This document shows positions 5,529-5,738 of a DNA stretch of 5,738 nucleotides, piece after piece. The DNA comes from Fischerella sp. (GTDB lineage: Bacteria; Cyanobacteriota; Cyanobacteriia; Cyanobacteriales; Nostocaceae): assembly GCA_026419705.1 (NCBI GenBank), contig JANZYY010000360.1, forward strand, positions 1 through 5,738, written 5' to 3'. A program made the translations under genes and the position numbers. Below the pieces are notes generated by a model that saw only the letters and a program-made list of their open reading frames with translations, ran no database searches and was not told the DNA's origin. Numbering within the stretch: position 1 is the stretch's first letter; each line of letters starts with the position of its first letter.

Positions 5529-5563
5529 AAGGTATAAGTACGAGGGTAGAAGGTATAAGGTTA
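5529..5563. repeat. Degenerate heptamer array / 21-bp-spaced direct repeat upstream of aldolase
   Basis: AAGGTATAAG occurs exactly at 5529-5538 and again at 5550-5559, a spacing of 21 bp. Split into sevens, 5529-5563 reads AAGGTAT, AAGTACG, AGGGTAG, AAGGTAT, AAGGTTA, so it can be seen as a worn five-unit heptamer array. The 21-bp spacing is also two helical turns, which suits paired sites for a regulator on the same DNA face. It is 66-100 bp upstream of the aldolase start, in likely promoter territory. Confidence 0.5.
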
Positions 5564-5588
5564 ATATTGTCTTAAGCATCCGCAGAGA

Positions 5589-5621
5589 TTGAAAAGGCGA
5601 TCGCAGCGATCGCCTTTTCAA
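5589..5621. terminator. Perfect 16-bp inverted repeat built from two HIP1 sites; bidirectional terminator-like
   Basis: TTGAAAAGGCGATCGC (5589-5604), one A, then GCGATCGCCTTTTCAA (5606-5621) are exact reverse complements. The stem is GC-rich toward the loop and ends in AAAA on the left and TTTT on the right, the layout of an intrinsic terminator on either strand, though each T-run is only four bases. The two HIP1 octamers are at 5597-5604 and 5606-5613. It sits upstream of the aldolase, so it would most naturally end a leftward transcript from a gene beyond the right edge. Confidence 0.65.
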
Positions 5622-5738
5622 AGTGCTGTTTTCTAAGTCCAAAAAGACTTTTATAAAATTTCAAAGAAGTTTGAGATAAAATCCTGTAAAACTACACAAA
5701 TATTCCCCAATACTTGGTCAACTATAGATACATAAAGG
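5622..5738. other. AT-rich region without a recognisable gene
   Basis: No convincing coding frame or RNA gene is seen here. A weak 5-bp hairpin, AAGTC (5635-5639) with GACTT (5646-5650), is followed by a short T-rich stretch. The sequence is AT-rich up to the window edge and could be the promoter or 3' region of a gene lying to the right; nothing here decides which. Confidence 0.4.

Noticed and set aside
5516..5559. NtcA-type site (GTA-N8-TAC) in the aldolase upstream region
   Set aside because: Several GTA and TAC triplets are present, but none have the required eight-base spacing.
5671..5738. Promoter for a rightward gene beyond the window (TTGAGA, TTGGTC and TATAGAT-like words)
   Set aside because: No pair has proper -35/-10 spacing, and the region is AT-rich enough to yield such words by chance.

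Overview
The window looks like a piece of a filamentous, heterocyst-type cyanobacterial chromosome (Nostocales; Nostoc, Calothrix or a relative). The grounds are five exact copies of the HIP1 octamer GCGATCGC (1514, 5138, 5311, 5597, 5606), several short tandem heptamer arrays between genes (the STRR class known from heterocystous cyanobacteria), and the best-remembered homologues of the proteins. This assignment comes from sequence character, not from a database search.

Layout, left to right. 1-851 (minus) is the N-terminal half of an ABC1/UbiB-family atypical kinase that runs off the left edge just inside its catalytic loop. 852-955 is a short gap with a purine-rich heptamer array. 956-1252 (minus) is a small YidD-like protein. 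1253-1417 holds its upstream region and an inverted pair of GTTAGTG-type heptamer arrays. 1418-2482 (minus) is a single-domain mannose-1-phosphate guanylyltransferase. About 100 bp of divergent promoter region separates it from 2600-4039 (plus), a membrane-anchored LytR-CpsA-Psr (LCP) protein with a LytR_C domain. 4040-4115 is another heptamer array with an opposing arm. 4116-4214 (plus) may encode a 32-residue single-span membrane peptide. 4215-4380 is an interspersed hairpin-forming repeat between convergent genes. 4381-5463 (minus) is a class I (FbaB/DhnA-type) fructose-bisphosphate aldolase with a strong Shine-Dalgarno site. 5464-5738 has no gene: it holds the aldolase leader, a degenerate heptamer array, a perfect HIP1-built bidirectional terminator-like palindrome and an AT-rich tail.

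How the genes relate. The guanylyltransferase makes GDP-mannose, and LCP proteins attach lipid-linked glycopolymers to the wall, so the divergent pair plausibly serves envelope or exopolysaccharide synthesis. YidD (membrane protein insertion), the ABC1 kinase (quinone/tocopherol-linked in photosynthetic lineages) and the aldolase (central carbon metabolism) appear to be unrelated housekeeping neighbours.

No new multi-gene system, CRISPR array, transposase or RNA gene was found. The most distinctive content is between the genes: four heptamer arrays with different unit sequences, one per junction, two of them arranged as inverted pairs, plus two strong palindromes and one unannotated small membrane ORF.
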